64,000 nt of DNA from Acidiflorens sp963847715 (GCA_963847715.1 CAWKAZ010000012.1:248001-312000); one strand, 5' to 3'; positions 50,534-60,064 are shown, counted from the stretch's first letter. Numbers and translations: made by a program. The notes: a model not told the origin generated them from the letters alone.

Positions 50534-50690
50534 GGACCGTCGTTGGTCGATGGGCGTAGCTAGTCGATGGTCGTTCGTCGTTCGTCGTTCGCAAAGGCGC
50601 GGAGCTTACTGGCTTTTCGCGGGATTCACAGGGAGAGCTTTGCCAGCGACTAACGACTAGCGACCATCGACGGTCCTTCGTCTCACAGTG
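50534..50690. repeat. heptamer-built inverted repeat (GTCGTTC units)
   Basis: GTCGATG, GTCGTTC, GTCGTTC, GTCGTTC on the left and GCGACTA, ACGACTA, GCGACCA, TCGACGG on the right, with about 55 bases between. It occupies a divergent intergenic region. Confidence 0.75.
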
Positions 50691-50728
50691 GCGGCTGATT
50701 GGCGCAAGCCTTACAATAATGAGATTCC

Positions 50729-51205
50729 ATGTCTCCACATCCTGACGATCTTACGGGCATGAAAGACGATATGACGGCCTTCATTGAAGGGCTGGGCATG
50801 CGCCGTTTCTTTGGCTACGTTGAATGCGAAGAGGTTCCTAGCGTGTTGTGGGACTCGGGGCAGAATCCGGATGGCTGGAAAGATTTCGTCGAACTGGCCA
50901 AAGCTACGACCGCGCATTTCCTGACGATGCACTCCTGGGCGCTCGACCGCGAGGAGCTTGAACGGCTATCCCAGCGACTGGAAGAGGGCGAGTATCGAAG
51001 TGAAGAGGATCTCGAAGAGACCCGCTGGCTCAAAACCTACATTGGCAAGACGGGCTTTGTGCAGCTGGGATGGGCCTACCAGGGATGCATGTTTGTTTAC
51101 GAAGCCGGTACCGAGTGGTACGAACATTATCAGCGCCTGCGGGAACTGGCCGATGATTCGGGCGGATTCATGATTGATGAACCGGATCAGGATGAGGAAA
51201 GATAA
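50729..51205 (+). CDS. hypothetical acidic protein
   Basis: 158 residues, very acidic, without signal peptide or membrane helix. Segments 'MKDDMTAFIEGLGMRRFFGY', 'VPSVLWDSGQNPDGWKDFVE' and 'WLKTYIGKTGFVQLGWAYQG' suggest an alpha/beta fold. No motif recognised. It ends 117 bp before recJ with a repeat between. Confidence 0.65.
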   Translation: MSPHPDDLTGMKDDMTAFIEGLGMRRFFGYVECEEVPSVLWDSGQNPDGWKDFVELAKATTAHFLTMHSWALDREELERLSQRLEEGEYRSEEDLEETRWLKTYIGKTGFVQLGWAYQGCMFVYEAGTEWYEHYQRLRELADDSGGFMIDEPDQDEER

Positions 51206-51210
51206 GAACA

Positions 51211-51312
51211 GGTTTCAAGGTTTCAAGGTTTCAGAGTTTCAAGGTTTCAGGGTCGCATGGGATATAGTCTGATTTCGCTTTGAAACCTTGAAACTCTGAA
51301 ACTTTGAAACGT
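51211..51312. repeat. octamer-built inverted repeat (GTTTCARR units) upstream of recJ
   Basis: GTTTCAAG (x2), GTTTCAGA, GTTTCAAG, GTTTCAGG on the left and CTTTGAAAC, CTTGAAAC, TCTGAAAC, TTTGAAAC on the right. The right arm ends 10 bases before the recJ ATG, so a hairpin here could occlude its ribosome site. Confidence 0.8.
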
Positions 51313-51322
51313 CTCTTCTTTC

Positions 51323-53180
51323 ATGCGCTGGATTGCTCATCCGCTGAATTCTCCGAAGGCCCGGGTGCTAGAGGCCGCGCTGGTTGATTCCAAATTGAAA
51401 ATTTCTGCTCCGGCTCTGCCCGTGCTGGCTGATCTGCTGGTTGGCCGGGGAATTGAGGAGTCGGAAGCGGCTGCACGCTTTCTTTCGCCTTCGCTGGCCG
51501 ATTTGCATGATCCGCTGCTGATGTCGGGGATGAAGGTGGCGTTGGATCGGCTGGAAGCGGCGATCGAACGCAAAGAAAAAATTCTTATCTATGGCGACTA
51601 CGACGTGGACGGCACCACGGCGATTGTCATTCTGAAGACGGCCATCGAGCTTTGTGGGGGAGCGGCGGACTTTCACGTGCCGCACAGGATCCGCGAAGGC
51701 TACGGAATGCGCGATGAGGTGATCGAGCGTGCTGCCGCCGATGGCGTAAGGCTGATTATCAGTGTGGACACTGGGATTCGCGCTTTTGCAGCGGCGGAAA
51801 CCGCACGGCGCACTGGTGTCGATCTGATTGTCACTGATCATCATTTGCCGGGCACCGATGGAGTCCCGCAGGCGCTGGCGGTTGTGAATCCAAATCAAAG
51901 TGGTTGCGACTATCCGTGCAAGTATTTGTGCGGCGCGGGCGTCGCGTTCAAGTTGGCGCAAGGGTTGATGCAGCGGCGGCTGGAGGCGAAAGAACAGTCG
52001 CGGTTGTTGATGTCATTCATGAAAGTGGTCGCCATTGCGACCATCGCGGACGCGGTGCCGCTGCTGGGCGAGAATCGAGTGTTCGCCAAGCTGGGATTGC
52101 AGGGGCTGCGTCGTCCGGTGAATGTCGGACTGAAGGCGCTGCTGGAGGTGGCAAAACTTGGCGATGGGCGTGCTCTGACGGCGACGGAAGTGGCGTTTCG
52201 CATCGCTCCGCGGCTGAATGCTGCTGGACGCATGGATGTGGCTCGCGACGTGGTGGATCTTTTCAATGAGAAGAGCGTGGAGCGGGCGCAGGAGATTGCG
52301 GGACGCTTGGATAAGCTGAACGCCGACCGTCAGGACGAAGAGCGGCGGATCATGGACAGCATTCTGCGACGGCTTGAAGATGAGCCTGTACTGCGCGAAG
52401 CGTATTGCGTGGTGGTGGACGGCGAGGGCTGGCATCGCGGGGTCATCGGAATTACGGCGTCGACGAGTGGTGGAACGGCATGGGCGTCCGACGCTGATTA
52501 TTTCGCGGGAGGGCGAGGAGGCGCATGGTTCGGGCCGGTCGATTGGAGCGTTTCATCTGCTGCAGGCGCTGGAGTCGTGTCCGGAACTCTTTTCACGCTA
52601 CGGCGGGCATGCGCACGCGGTGGGCTTTGCTTTGCCGAGCGCCAATGTCGAGAAGTTGCGCGCACATCTGGATGGTTATGCGCGGGCGAGGTTGACTCCA
52701 GCAGATTTCGAACCGCAGCTTGAGTTTGATCGCGAACTGCCGCTGGGAGAAGTGACGCCCGAGCTTTATCAGGCGCTGATGTTGCTGGAACCTTTCGGGA
52801 TGGAGAACCGTGAGCCCGTTTTTGCGGCGCGGGGAGTTCGGCTGATGACGCCTCCGCAGGCGGTGAAGGAGAAGCATGTGCGGATGCGGGTGGCTCCGGC
52901 GGTGAACGGAGCGGGTGCGGTGGAGGATTTTACTCCGCGCTGCCATCCGGACGCGGCTGCGATTTCTAAACGGGACAGTTTGGCGAGCGGGCAACAGGAA
53001 CCTTCCTGGCGGGACAATATTACGTTCAAGGCGATGGGCTGGGGGATGAAGGAATCTTGCGATCGATTGCGGTTGCTGGCCGGGGACCGCCTCGATATTG
53101 CATATTCACTGGGGATGAATGAGCATCCGGAGTTTGGCGGGCTGGAGCTGAGCTTGCGGGATGTGGTGCGCGGGGGCTGA
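51323..53180 (+). CDS. recJ: single-strand DNA exonuclease RecJ, frameshifted
   Basis: Two overlapping frames together make a 618-residue RecJ. The first (51323-52723 in full) has the DHH motifs 'ILIYGDYDVDGTTAIVILKT', 'LIISVDTGIRAFAAAETARR' and 'LIVTDHHLPGTDGVPQALAV', and 'APRLNAAGRMDVARD'. After 'WHRGVIGITAS' it turns into nonsense, while the +1-shifted frame continues with 'RVVERHGRPTLIISREG', the DHHA1 'GSGRSIGAFHLLQALESC' and 'RYGGHAHAVGFAL'. Removing the A at 52463 restores one reading frame. RecJ degrades 5' single-strand ends in RecF-pathway repair. It is either a recent pseudogene or an assembly error. Confidence 0.88.
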
Positions 53181-53281
53181 AAGGCGTCAACTTGAATTCA
53201 CCCGCCGCCATGCGAAAGGAAAAAAGAGACTTCCTCCAGGCGTAACAGTTTTGCTGAAGAGAGGGGCTCCTGATACCCAGC

Positions 53282-53333
53282 CCCCTAAAGGGGATTTGAG
53301 TCGAAGGAGTTACGGTATCGCTAAAGCGATACC
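53282..53333. repeat. double-hairpin element, copy D
   Basis: CCCC-TAAA-GGGG (53282-53293) and GGTATCGC-TAAA-GCGATACC (53314-53333), tail CTGATACGAATCCGAGTTTTC, almost the same as copy B. Confidence 0.85.
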
Positions 53334-53399
53334 CTGATACGAATCCGAGTTTTCCGGTAGAGCTTTACAGTTTTTCTGAGAAGCCTTATAGTGCCGGGC

Positions 53400-54017
53400 A
53401 TGAACGGTACATTCTTTTGCAATAAGTGTGGGGCGCAGAATGCCGCGGGTGCTCAGTTCTGCAGCCGATGCGGGACGGCTTTGGGTCCGGCGCCTGGGGT
53501 TGTATCGGGGACGATTCCGTCGAGTCCGGCGGGTTCTTATCCTGCTCCGGCGTATCAAGCGGTGGTACCCGGTGCCGCGGGTGGCTATGGTGGATTCTGG
53601 ATTCGAGTTGTCGCGGCCATTGTGGATGCCGTCATCTTGCGCGTTGTGGTGGCTCCGATCGGGTTGATGTTTGGCGGACTCGGCTTCGCCGGCGGACTCA
53701 TGACCGGTGCTCCCCACCTGGGATTGGGGCTGCTGGGCGGTGGCGTCGTCGTCATCCTGATGATTTTCGGGTCGTGGTTGTACGAGGCTTTCATGGAGAG
53801 CTCGTCTTACCAGGCAACCGTGGGCAAGATGATTTTCGGGATGAAAGTGACCGATCTCAATGGCAACCGCATCTCGTTCGAGCGGGCGACGGGACGGCAT
53901 TTTGCCAAGTGGCTCTCCGGAATGTTCCTGTGCGTCGGTTTCATCATGGTGGGGCTGACAGAACGTAAACAGGGATTGCATGATTTGCTGGCGGGGACGC
54001 TGGTGAGGCGGACCTAA
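53400..54017 (+). CDS. zinc-ribbon plus RDD membrane protein
   Basis: 205 residues from ATG 53400 (GTG 53391 also in frame). An N-terminal zinc ribbon 'FFCNKCGAQNAAGAQFCSRC' with two C-x2-C pairs is followed by a Pro-rich linker and an RDD domain: 'GFWIRVVAAIVDAVILRVVV', 'QATVGKMIFGMKVTDLNGNR' and 'RKQGLHDLLAGTLVRR', with three membrane segments. RDD proteins may be ion antiporters or membrane adaptors; here the Arg/Asp signature residues are present. It stands just before the lpt-rpoN block. Confidence 0.85.
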   Translation: MNGTFFCNKCGAQNAAGAQFCSRCGTALGPAPGVVSGTIPSSPAGSYPAPAYQAVVPGAAGGYGGFWIRVVAAIVDAVILRVVVAPIGLMFGGLGFAGGLMTGAPHLGLGLLGGGVVVILMIFGSWLYEAFMESSSYQATVGKMIFGMKVTDLNGNRISFERATGRHFAKWLSGMFLCVGFIMVGLTERKQGLHDLLAGTLVRRT

Positions 54018-54136
54018 GGCACAAGTCAAAAGTCAAATTGCAGAAGTTGTCGCACGAGCACGAGAGCCGGGAACCTCGATACTTGTCTGATCTGACCTCT
54101 GGAATATCTTTGTCCGCTTTCCTTTAGACTAAAGCC

Positions 54137-56449
54137 ATGTCTCTCCCCGTTTCATGGCTGCGCCGGTGGTTTGCATTGGGCGCGGTTCTGATGGTCGTGA
54201 TCGTGGCGGGGATGTATTTCTACGCGCAATACCGCATGCGCAAGGTCGTCCACGAAATTCCCGCAAAAATTGGGTTGGACATTCAGCAGACAGCGGAAGG
54301 CTTTTCCATCTCGAAATCGATGGAAGGGCGGACCTTGTTTACGGTGAGCGCATCGAAGGCCGTGCAGTTCAAAGGCGGCGGCCGCACGGCATTGCACAAC
54401 GTCAAGATCGTGATCTACGGCAGGGATGCGCGCCGCTTTGACCGGATCATGGGAGACGATTTTGAGTACGACCCGGCGTCGGGTGATGTGAGCGCCCAGG
54501 GTCGGGTACTGATTGACCTGGAGGCGAATCCAGAGGGGCCTCAGCATGCCGACCAGGCGGCTCCGGTGGAAGCCAAAAACCCGATTCACATTGAAACCAA
54601 CGGCCTCGTGTTCAACAAGAATTCGGGCGACGCTTCGGCCAGTGGGAAAGTTGTGTTTCAAACGCCGCAGGCGTCGGGGTCGGCGGTTGGGATTCAATAT
54701 GTGGCCAAGACCGGCACGATGAACTTGCTGTCGGCTGTCGAACTGACGGTCAGCAAGCCGCACGCGCTCCGGTTGAATGCGGCTCGGGGGTTGATTTTGA
54801 AGGAGCCGCGGCAAGTCGTGCTGACGGATGCGCGGCTGACGCGAGCGGGGCAAGAACTGCGGTCGGACCGCGCGACATTTCTGTTGCGCGAAGACAACAC
54901 GGTGGATCGCATCCTAGCGGACGGCAATGTGGAGAGCGAACTCCATGGGCGGTCCGAGGCGCGGGCGCGGTCGGATCACGCGGAGTTGTTCTTGTCGGGG
55001 ACGCGCAACCTGCTGACGATGGCCACTCTGAGCGGCAACGTTTTGTTTGATTCTTTGGGGACGCAGCCCGCGGAGGCTGGGGCCGGGCGGGTTACATTGC
55101 AGTTTGGCGGGCAGCAGGTGCTCAAGACCGTGCATGCCTCGGATGGGGTCAGGCTGTCGCAGAAAAAGAGTCAGAGCGGTGGGGCGATAGTTGCAGCTTC
55201 GGGGAGCGCGCAGGATCAGGACATTGAGATGACTGCGCCGGCCATGGATTTTACGGTGAAGGACGGACACCTGCTGGAGTTGGCGGAGACGAACGGGCCT
55301 CCGCAGATTGTGATCACGCAGCCGGGAGCGAATCAGAAGACGGTGGTTACGGCGGCGAAGTTTACGGCAAAGTTCACGGAGAAGAATCGGCTGGCCTCGC
55401 TGCATGGGGAGCCCGATGCGCGGATTGTCAGCGGAAAGATCAATGCTGCCGGAGCTCTGGAGCGCATCTCAACCAGTCAGATGCTGGACGTTGTGTTCCG
55501 CCCTGAGGGTGGCATCCGGTCGATCGCGCAATCGGGTGGAGTCGTGTACGTGGATGGGCCGCAAAAGGCTTGGGCGCAGCGTGGAGAATACACGGCGGCG
55601 GATCAGATGCTGGTGCTGACTGGTTCTCCGCGAGTAGTGGACAACGGTATGACGACGACAGCGCAGGCGATTCGTATGAACCGGACGACCGGCGATGCCA
55701 CGGCCGAGGGCAACGTGAAGAGCACGTATTCCGACTTGAAGGCGCAACCAGGAGGCGGAATGCTGGCAGCTTCTGATCCGATTCATGTGACGAGCCGAAG
55801 TATGACGGCGCACCGGTCTCCGGCAATTGCGGTGTACACGGGGGATGCGCGATTGTGGCAAAACGCGAATGTGGTGGAGGCTCCGAAGCTTCAGTTTGAC
55901 CGGGACACGCGATCTTTAGTGGCACAAGGGGTGGGGCAAGGGTCGAGTTCTGGGGGTGCGGGTCAGGCAGTTTCGACCGCGCTGGTGCAGGCTGACAAGA
56001 ATGGCAAGGTGACTCCGGTGAACATCACGTCGGCGCATCTGACGTACGCTGATGGGGAGCGAAAGATCTTTCTGGATGGCGGCGTCACGGCAAAAGGATC
56101 GGACGCGACGATGACGGGACGTCAGATGACGGTGTTTTTGCTGCCGAGAACGCAGGCGGGGGCAGGTAGTTCGGCAATGACTCCGGGGACGCCCGGGCAA
56201 GTGGAGCGGATCGTGGCCGAAGGCGGAATTGTGATCACGCAACCGACACGGCATGCGACTGGCGACAAAATGGTTTATACGGCGGCGGACGACAAGTTCG
56301 TGCTGACGGGCGGATCTCCTAGCATTTTTGATGCCGAACGGGGCAAGATTACGGGCGATTCGTTGACTTTCTACAGACACGATGATAGGGTGCTGGTTGA
56401 AGGCACAGAGAAGTCACCGGCAGTCACTAAGACGCAAGTGGCACGATAA
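54137..56449 (+). CDS. LptC-LptA (OstA) fusion, LPS transport bridge protein
   Basis: 770 residues. One N-terminal anchor helix ('FALGAVLMVVIVAGMYFYAQ') is followed by an LptC-like domain ('EGRTLFTVSASKAVQFKGGG', 'VKIVIYGRDARRFDRIMGDD') and then three or more OstA/LptA-type jelly-roll repeats: 'ARLTRAGQELRSDRATFLLR', 'GEYTAADQMLVLTGSPRVVD', 'KMVYTAADDKFVLTGGSPSI' and 'GDSLTFYRHDDRVLVEGTEK'. Separate LptC and LptA are about 190 residues each, so the fusion is several repeats long. It would carry lipopolysaccharide across the periplasm. It abuts lptB with no gap (TAA then ATG). Confidence 0.87.
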   Translation: MSLPVSWLRRWFALGAVLMVVIVAGMYFYAQYRMRKVVHEIPAKIGLDIQQTAEGFSISKSMEGRTLFTVSASKAVQFKGGGRTALHNVKIVIYGRDARRFDRIMGDDFEYDPASGDVSAQGRVLIDLEANPEGPQHADQAAPVEAKNPIHIETNGLVFNKNSGDASASGKVVFQTPQASGSAVGIQYVAKTGTMNLLSAVELTVSKPHALRLNAARGLILKEPRQVVLTDARLTRAGQELRSDRATFLLREDNTVDRILADGNVESELHGRSEARARSDHAELFLSGTRNLLTMATLSGNVLFDSLGTQPAEAGAGRVTLQFGGQQVLKTVHASDGVRLSQKKSQSGGAIVAASGSAQDQDIEMTAPAMDFTVKDGHLLELAETNGPPQIVITQPGANQKTVVTAAKFTAKFTEKNRLASLHGEPDARIVSGKINAAGALERISTSQMLDVVFRPEGGIRSIAQSGGVVYVDGPQKAWAQRGEYTAADQMLVLTGSPRVVDNGMTTTAQAIRMNRTTGDATAEGNVKSTYSDLKAQPGGGMLAASDPIHVTSRSMTAHRSPAIAVYTGDARLWQNANVVEAPKLQFDRDTRSLVAQGVGQGSSSGGAGQAVSTALVQADKNGKVTPVNITSAHLTYADGERKIFLDGGVTAKGSDATMTGRQMTVFLLPRTQAGAGSSAMTPGTPGQVERIVAEGGIVITQPTRHATGDKMVYTAADDKFVLTGGSPSIFDAERGKITGDSLTFYRHDDRVLVEGTEKSPAVTKTQVAR

Positions 56450-57178
56450 ATGCACACGCTGGCCACCGACGAAATTGGAAAGTCCTATCGTGGCCGACGC
56501 GTAGTAAACGGAGTCAGCCTTCAGGTTCTGCAGGGTGAAGTTGTCGGGCTCCTAGGCCCGAATGGCGCTGGCAAGACGACATCTTTTTATGCCATCGTAG
56601 GTCTCGCCCCCCCCGACACAGGCAGGGTTTTATACGACGACGAAGATATCACTAGTGTTCCCATGTATTTACGGGCGCGCCAGTACGGTATCAGCTACCT
56701 GCCTCAGGAAGCTTCGGTATTCCGGAAGCTGACGGTGGAGGAGAACATTCTGGCGGTGCTGGAAGTCCAGCCGATTTCCTGGCATGAGCGGAGGGAAAAG
56801 GCGGAAAAGCTGATTGACCAGCTTGGGTTGGAGCATATCCGGCAGAATCGGGGATACGCACTGTCGGGCGGCGAGCGGCGGCGGGTAGAAATCGCGCGAT
56901 CACTGTGCATCAACCCGACGTTCATTTTGCTGGACGAGCCCTTTTCGGGGATTGATCCGATTGCGGTGCTGGATTTGCAGAAAATCATCTCCGACCTGCG
57001 GGCCAGCGGCATCGGAATCCTGATCACCGATCACAACGTGCGGGAAACGTTGTCGGTGACGGATCGGGCCTACATCATTAATGAGGGGCGGATTTTTCGC
57101 TCCGGTACTCCGGAGGAGCTGGGAAGTGATCCGGAAGTGCGGCGAGTTTATTTGGGAGAGAGCTTCTCACTGGTGTGA
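56450..57178 (+). CDS. lptB: LPS export ABC transporter ATPase
   Basis: 242 residues. Walker A 'GLLGPNGAGKTTSFYAIVGL', the LptB-specific 'YLPQEASVFRKLTVEENILA', signature 'LSGGERRRVEIARSLCI', Walker B 'FILLDEPFSGIDPIAV' and H-loop 'ILITDHNVRETLSVTDRAY' are all typical of LptB. It powers LPS extraction with LptF/LptG, which are not in the window. The order lptC/A - lptB - rpoN - hpf is conserved in many Gram-negative genomes. Confidence 0.96.
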   Translation: MHTLATDEIGKSYRGRRVVNGVSLQVLQGEVVGLLGPNGAGKTTSFYAIVGLAPPDTGRVLYDDEDITSVPMYLRARQYGISYLPQEASVFRKLTVEENILAVLEVQPISWHERREKAEKLIDQLGLEHIRQNRGYALSGGERRRVEIARSLCINPTFILLDEPFSGIDPIAVLDLQKIISDLRASGIGILITDHNVRETLSVTDRAYIINEGRIFRSGTPEELGSDPEVRRVYLGESFSLV

Positions 57179-57183
57179 GAAAA

Positions 57184-57262
57184 ACCGTTCTCAGTTGTCA
57201 GTCGTCAGTTATCAGTCAAACCCGATTTGGAAAGAACTGATCACTGACAACTGAGAACTGAA
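57184..57262. repeat. heptamer-built inverted repeat (GTTNTCA units) between lptB and rpoN
   Basis: GTTCTCA, GTTGTCA, GTCGTCA, GTTATCA on the left and CTGATCA, CTGACAA, CTGAGAA on the right. It separates lptB from rpoN; the following 150 bases to 57419 show no other clear signal. Confidence 0.75.
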
Positions 57263-57419
57263 GACTCGGTTTTAGGTTACCTCGGCTTGGGCACATTGAC
57301 CTTTCGTGCCCATACGATCTACCTCGGTGCATGAGAAGCTAATTTTTCCACACTCGGAAGTGCTGGTAGTCGTGGCGCGGGTCCGAGTGCGAGGAATAAT
57401 AAGGGTTTAGGGAGAAAGA

Positions 57420-59300
57420 GTGCTTCTTCAGCACAAACTGAACGTCAAGTTGTCCCAGCGGCAGATCCTGACGCCGGGCCTCGTGCAGATGGTGTCGGTG
57501 CTCGCGCTGAACAAGCTCGAGCTCAAGGACATGATCAACGCCGAGATGGTCGAGAACCCGGTGCTGGAAGAGCTCGAAGACTCGATCCCTCTGCTGGATG
57601 ATGTTGGGCGACAGGAAGAAGAGCGCGACCGAATCGCGGCGAAGGCGACGACTACGGAAGAGGGTCCGGCGACGATTGCCGATGAGAAGAAGGATCCTTT
57701 CGAGGAGATTGATTTCGGCTCATTCTTTCAGGAATATCTGGATCCCGGCTATCGCAGTTCGGGGGAAATGGAAGAGATTGAGAAGCCGTCGTTCGAGAAC
57801 TTCCTATCGAAGCCCGGAAATTTGAGCGACCACCTGCTCTGGCAACTGGGCGCGATCTCAGTGCGGCCACCAGTCCACCAGGCCGCCGAGATAATCATTG
57901 GAAATCTGAACGAAGAAGGCTACCTGATCGCGAGCGATGAGGAACTGCTGGGAATCGCGCCGGTGGCGCCCCCTGAGGCCGATGCGGAAGCAGCCGCAAA
58001 AATCGTCGGCGAAGCCGAGGCACTTGGGCTGGCGGTGGATGGAGCCGACGCTGGGCTTTCTGATGCTGAGTCAAGTGAACTGGATGCGTCGGATTTCGGT
58101 CTAGAAGGTATCGACTCGGAAAACATTTTGTCGGATCACAGCCTTGAGGAGATGGGGGCGATACCAGCTGCCACGGATTCATTTGAGCGCGGGATAGGGG
58201 CGAACATTGAGTCCTCTGCGCCACGGGCAGGATTGGACCCTGCGCCCATTGCGCCGAGCAATGGCCTTAGGCCAGGAGGCACGTCCTCCACCGGAGCGGC
58301 AACTGCTCCAGCGCGGTATGCGGCCGTAAGCTTCACGATCAGCGATCTGCATGAAGCTCTCGAAGTGGTACGGCAGTTCGACCCTCAAGGTATTGCCTGC
58401 CGGGACCTGCGCGAATGTTTGCTGAATCAACTGCGCTACCACCTTGAGCAATTGCATACGCATGTCGCAGTCAATGGAAATGCACTGACTGAACAGATTG
58501 TGAAAGATGCGATTGCGGTGGTCGACCAGCATTTGAAGGCCGTGACGCTGAAGCAGTTCAAGGAAATAGCGCGGGCGATCGGGCGTCCGGTGGAAGCTGT
58601 ACAAGCGGCGCTGGATTATGTTCGCACACTCGATCCGCGGCCGGGGCTGCGTTACAACAAAGTTCCAGCTCGCCTGATTGAGCCGGATGTCGCGTTCGTG
58701 AAGCATGGCGACGAGTGGCTGGTCATCATGAACGACGAAGACATGCCGCAGTTGCGACTGAATCCGGCGTACAAGCGCCTGATGACCCGCGATGGCAATG
58801 ACCGGGATACGCGCAACTACGTCAAAGACCGCTACAAATCGGCCATTCAACTCATCAAGAACATCGAACAGCGCAAGCAGACGATTGCGAAAGTCTGCTA
58901 CTCGATTGTGGCGCGGCAGCAGGATTTTCTGGAGCGGGGTATCGATCGCTTGCTTCCGATGATGATCAAGGAAGTTGCTGAAGAGATCGGAGTGCATCCT
59001 TCGACAGTTAGTCGGGCGGTAGCCAATAAATATGTCCACACGCCGCAGGGTGTTTTCGAGCTGCGTTATTTCTTCTCCGAGAGCGTGCAGGGGCCCGAGG
59101 GCGGCGGTACTTCACTTTTGATTTTGAAACGGCGTGTCAAGAAACTGATTGAAGAAGAAGATCCCAGCCGGCCGCTGACGGACGAACAGATCACCCGCAT
59201 TCTGCAGTCGCAAGGCATCCAGGTCACACGTCGGACCGTCGCCAAGTATCGCGAAGACATGAAAATTCCGAGTACGCATCAGAGAAGGGTGAAGAAGTAG
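57420..59300 (+). CDS. rpoN: RNA polymerase sigma-54 factor with a large acidic insertion
   Basis: 626 residues, starting at GTG 57420 with GGAG upstream. Region I: 'KLSQRQILTPGLVQMVSVLA' with Gln/Leu-rich activator-contact pattern. The core-binding domain, helix-turn-helix ('EEIGVHPSTVSRAVANKYVH') and RpoN box 'VTRRTVAKYRED' are intact. Between about residues 180 and 305 a low-complexity acidic stretch rich in Ala, Glu, Ser and Pro is inserted in the core-binding domain, explaining the extra 140 residues over the usual 480. It directs NtrC-type promoters, such as those of the regulator at the left edge of the window. Confidence 0.94.
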   Translation: MLLQHKLNVKLSQRQILTPGLVQMVSVLALNKLELKDMINAEMVENPVLEELEDSIPLLDDVGRQEEERDRIAAKATTTEEGPATIADEKKDPFEEIDFGSFFQEYLDPGYRSSGEMEEIEKPSFENFLSKPGNLSDHLLWQLGAISVRPPVHQAAEIIIGNLNEEGYLIASDEELLGIAPVAPPEADAEAAAKIVGEAEALGLAVDGADAGLSDAESSELDASDFGLEGIDSENILSDHSLEEMGAIPAATDSFERGIGANIESSAPRAGLDPAPIAPSNGLRPGGTSSTGAATAPARYAAVSFTISDLHEALEVVRQFDPQGIACRDLRECLLNQLRYHLEQLHTHVAVNGNALTEQIVKDAIAVVDQHLKAVTLKQFKEIARAIGRPVEAVQAALDYVRTLDPRPGLRYNKVPARLIEPDVAFVKHGDEWLVIMNDEDMPQLRLNPAYKRLMTRDGNDRDTRNYVKDRYKSAIQLIKNIEQRKQTIAKVCYSIVARQQDFLERGIDRLLPMMIKEVAEEIGVHPSTVSRAVANKYVHTPQGVFELRYFFSESVQGPEGGGTSLLILKRRVKKLIEEEDPSRPLTDEQITRILQSQGIQVTRRTVAKYREDMKIPSTHQRRVKK

Positions 59301-59302
59301 CA

Positions 59303-59459
59303 GGTTTCAAAGTTTCAGGGTTTCAAGGTTTCAAAACACGGAACCCGAAACACTGGAGCTTTGCGACTTGAAACCTGGGGTTTGGCAGAAAAACAGGGTT
59401 CCAGGGATTTTGGTTCTGACTTTGAAACTCTGAAACCTTGAAACTTTGAAACCTGGGGT
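59303..59459. repeat. octamer-built inverted repeat (GTTTCARR units), long copy
   Basis: GTTTCAAA, GTTTCAGG, GTTTCAAG, GTTTCAAA on the left, and CTTTGAAAC, TCTGAAAC, CTTGAAAC, TTTGAAAC on the right, over 157 bases between rpoN and hpf. Confidence 0.8.
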
Positions 59460-59465
59460 TCTGAC

Positions 59466-60059
59466 ATGAACGTGGAATATACCGCAAGGAAGTACGAACT
59501 CAATCCCACCATAAAAAAAGAAGTTGAAACCGGCCTTAATAAAATTCGCAAAATTCTGGGTGACCGATTTGAAACCAAGGTTACGCTAGCGGTCGAAAAG
59601 AGGCGCCACAAAGCTGAAATCACGATCAACCCGCCGAACGGTCCGATTGTCGGGCTCGCACAGACTTCGGACATGATGTCGGCAGTCAATGAAGCTCTCG
59701 ACCATCTGCAGAAGCAGGCGCTGAAATACAAGACGAAATGGCTGAGCAAGAAGCGCAAGGCGGTCAAGAAATTTGACGGTCAGTCGCTGGAGGAGAATAT
59801 CGAGGCGGCGCTGGGACTGGCAGAAAGCGCGACGGTTTCCGTCCTCGTCCACAAGTTTCCGTCGGTGGCGCGAACGACCGAAGTGCACCTGGTGCATGCC
59901 AAGGACTCGGTGGCGCTGCGTCCGATGACTCTTGAGGAAGCGATCAAAGAGGCGCACTTCCGCGACAAAGATGTGTTCGTGTTCCGTGATCCGGAAGGGA
60001 AGTTGATGGTGCTGCACCGGACGCGGGACGGGAAGATGGAGTTGATTGAGGCGCCTTAA
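59466..60059 (+). CDS. hpf: long-form ribosome hibernation promoting factor
   Basis: 197 residues, the long HPF type. N-terminal domain: 'MNVEYTARKYELNPTIKKEV' and 'VTLAVEKRRHKAEITINPPN'; C-terminal dimerisation domain: 'RPMTLEEAIKEAHFRDKDVF' and 'FRDPEGKLMVLHRTRDGKME'. Long HPF dimerises 70S ribosomes to 100S in stationary phase. Its place after rpoN is the classical order. Confidence 0.93.
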   Translation: MNVEYTARKYELNPTIKKEVETGLNKIRKILGDRFETKVTLAVEKRRHKAEITINPPNGPIVGLAQTSDMMSAVNEALDHLQKQALKYKTKWLSKKRKAVKKFDGQSLEENIEAALGLAESATVSVLVHKFPSVARTTEVHLVHAKDSVALRPMTLEEAIKEAHFRDKDVFVFRDPEGKLMVLHRTRDGKMELIEAP

Positions 60060-60064
60060 AGGGC

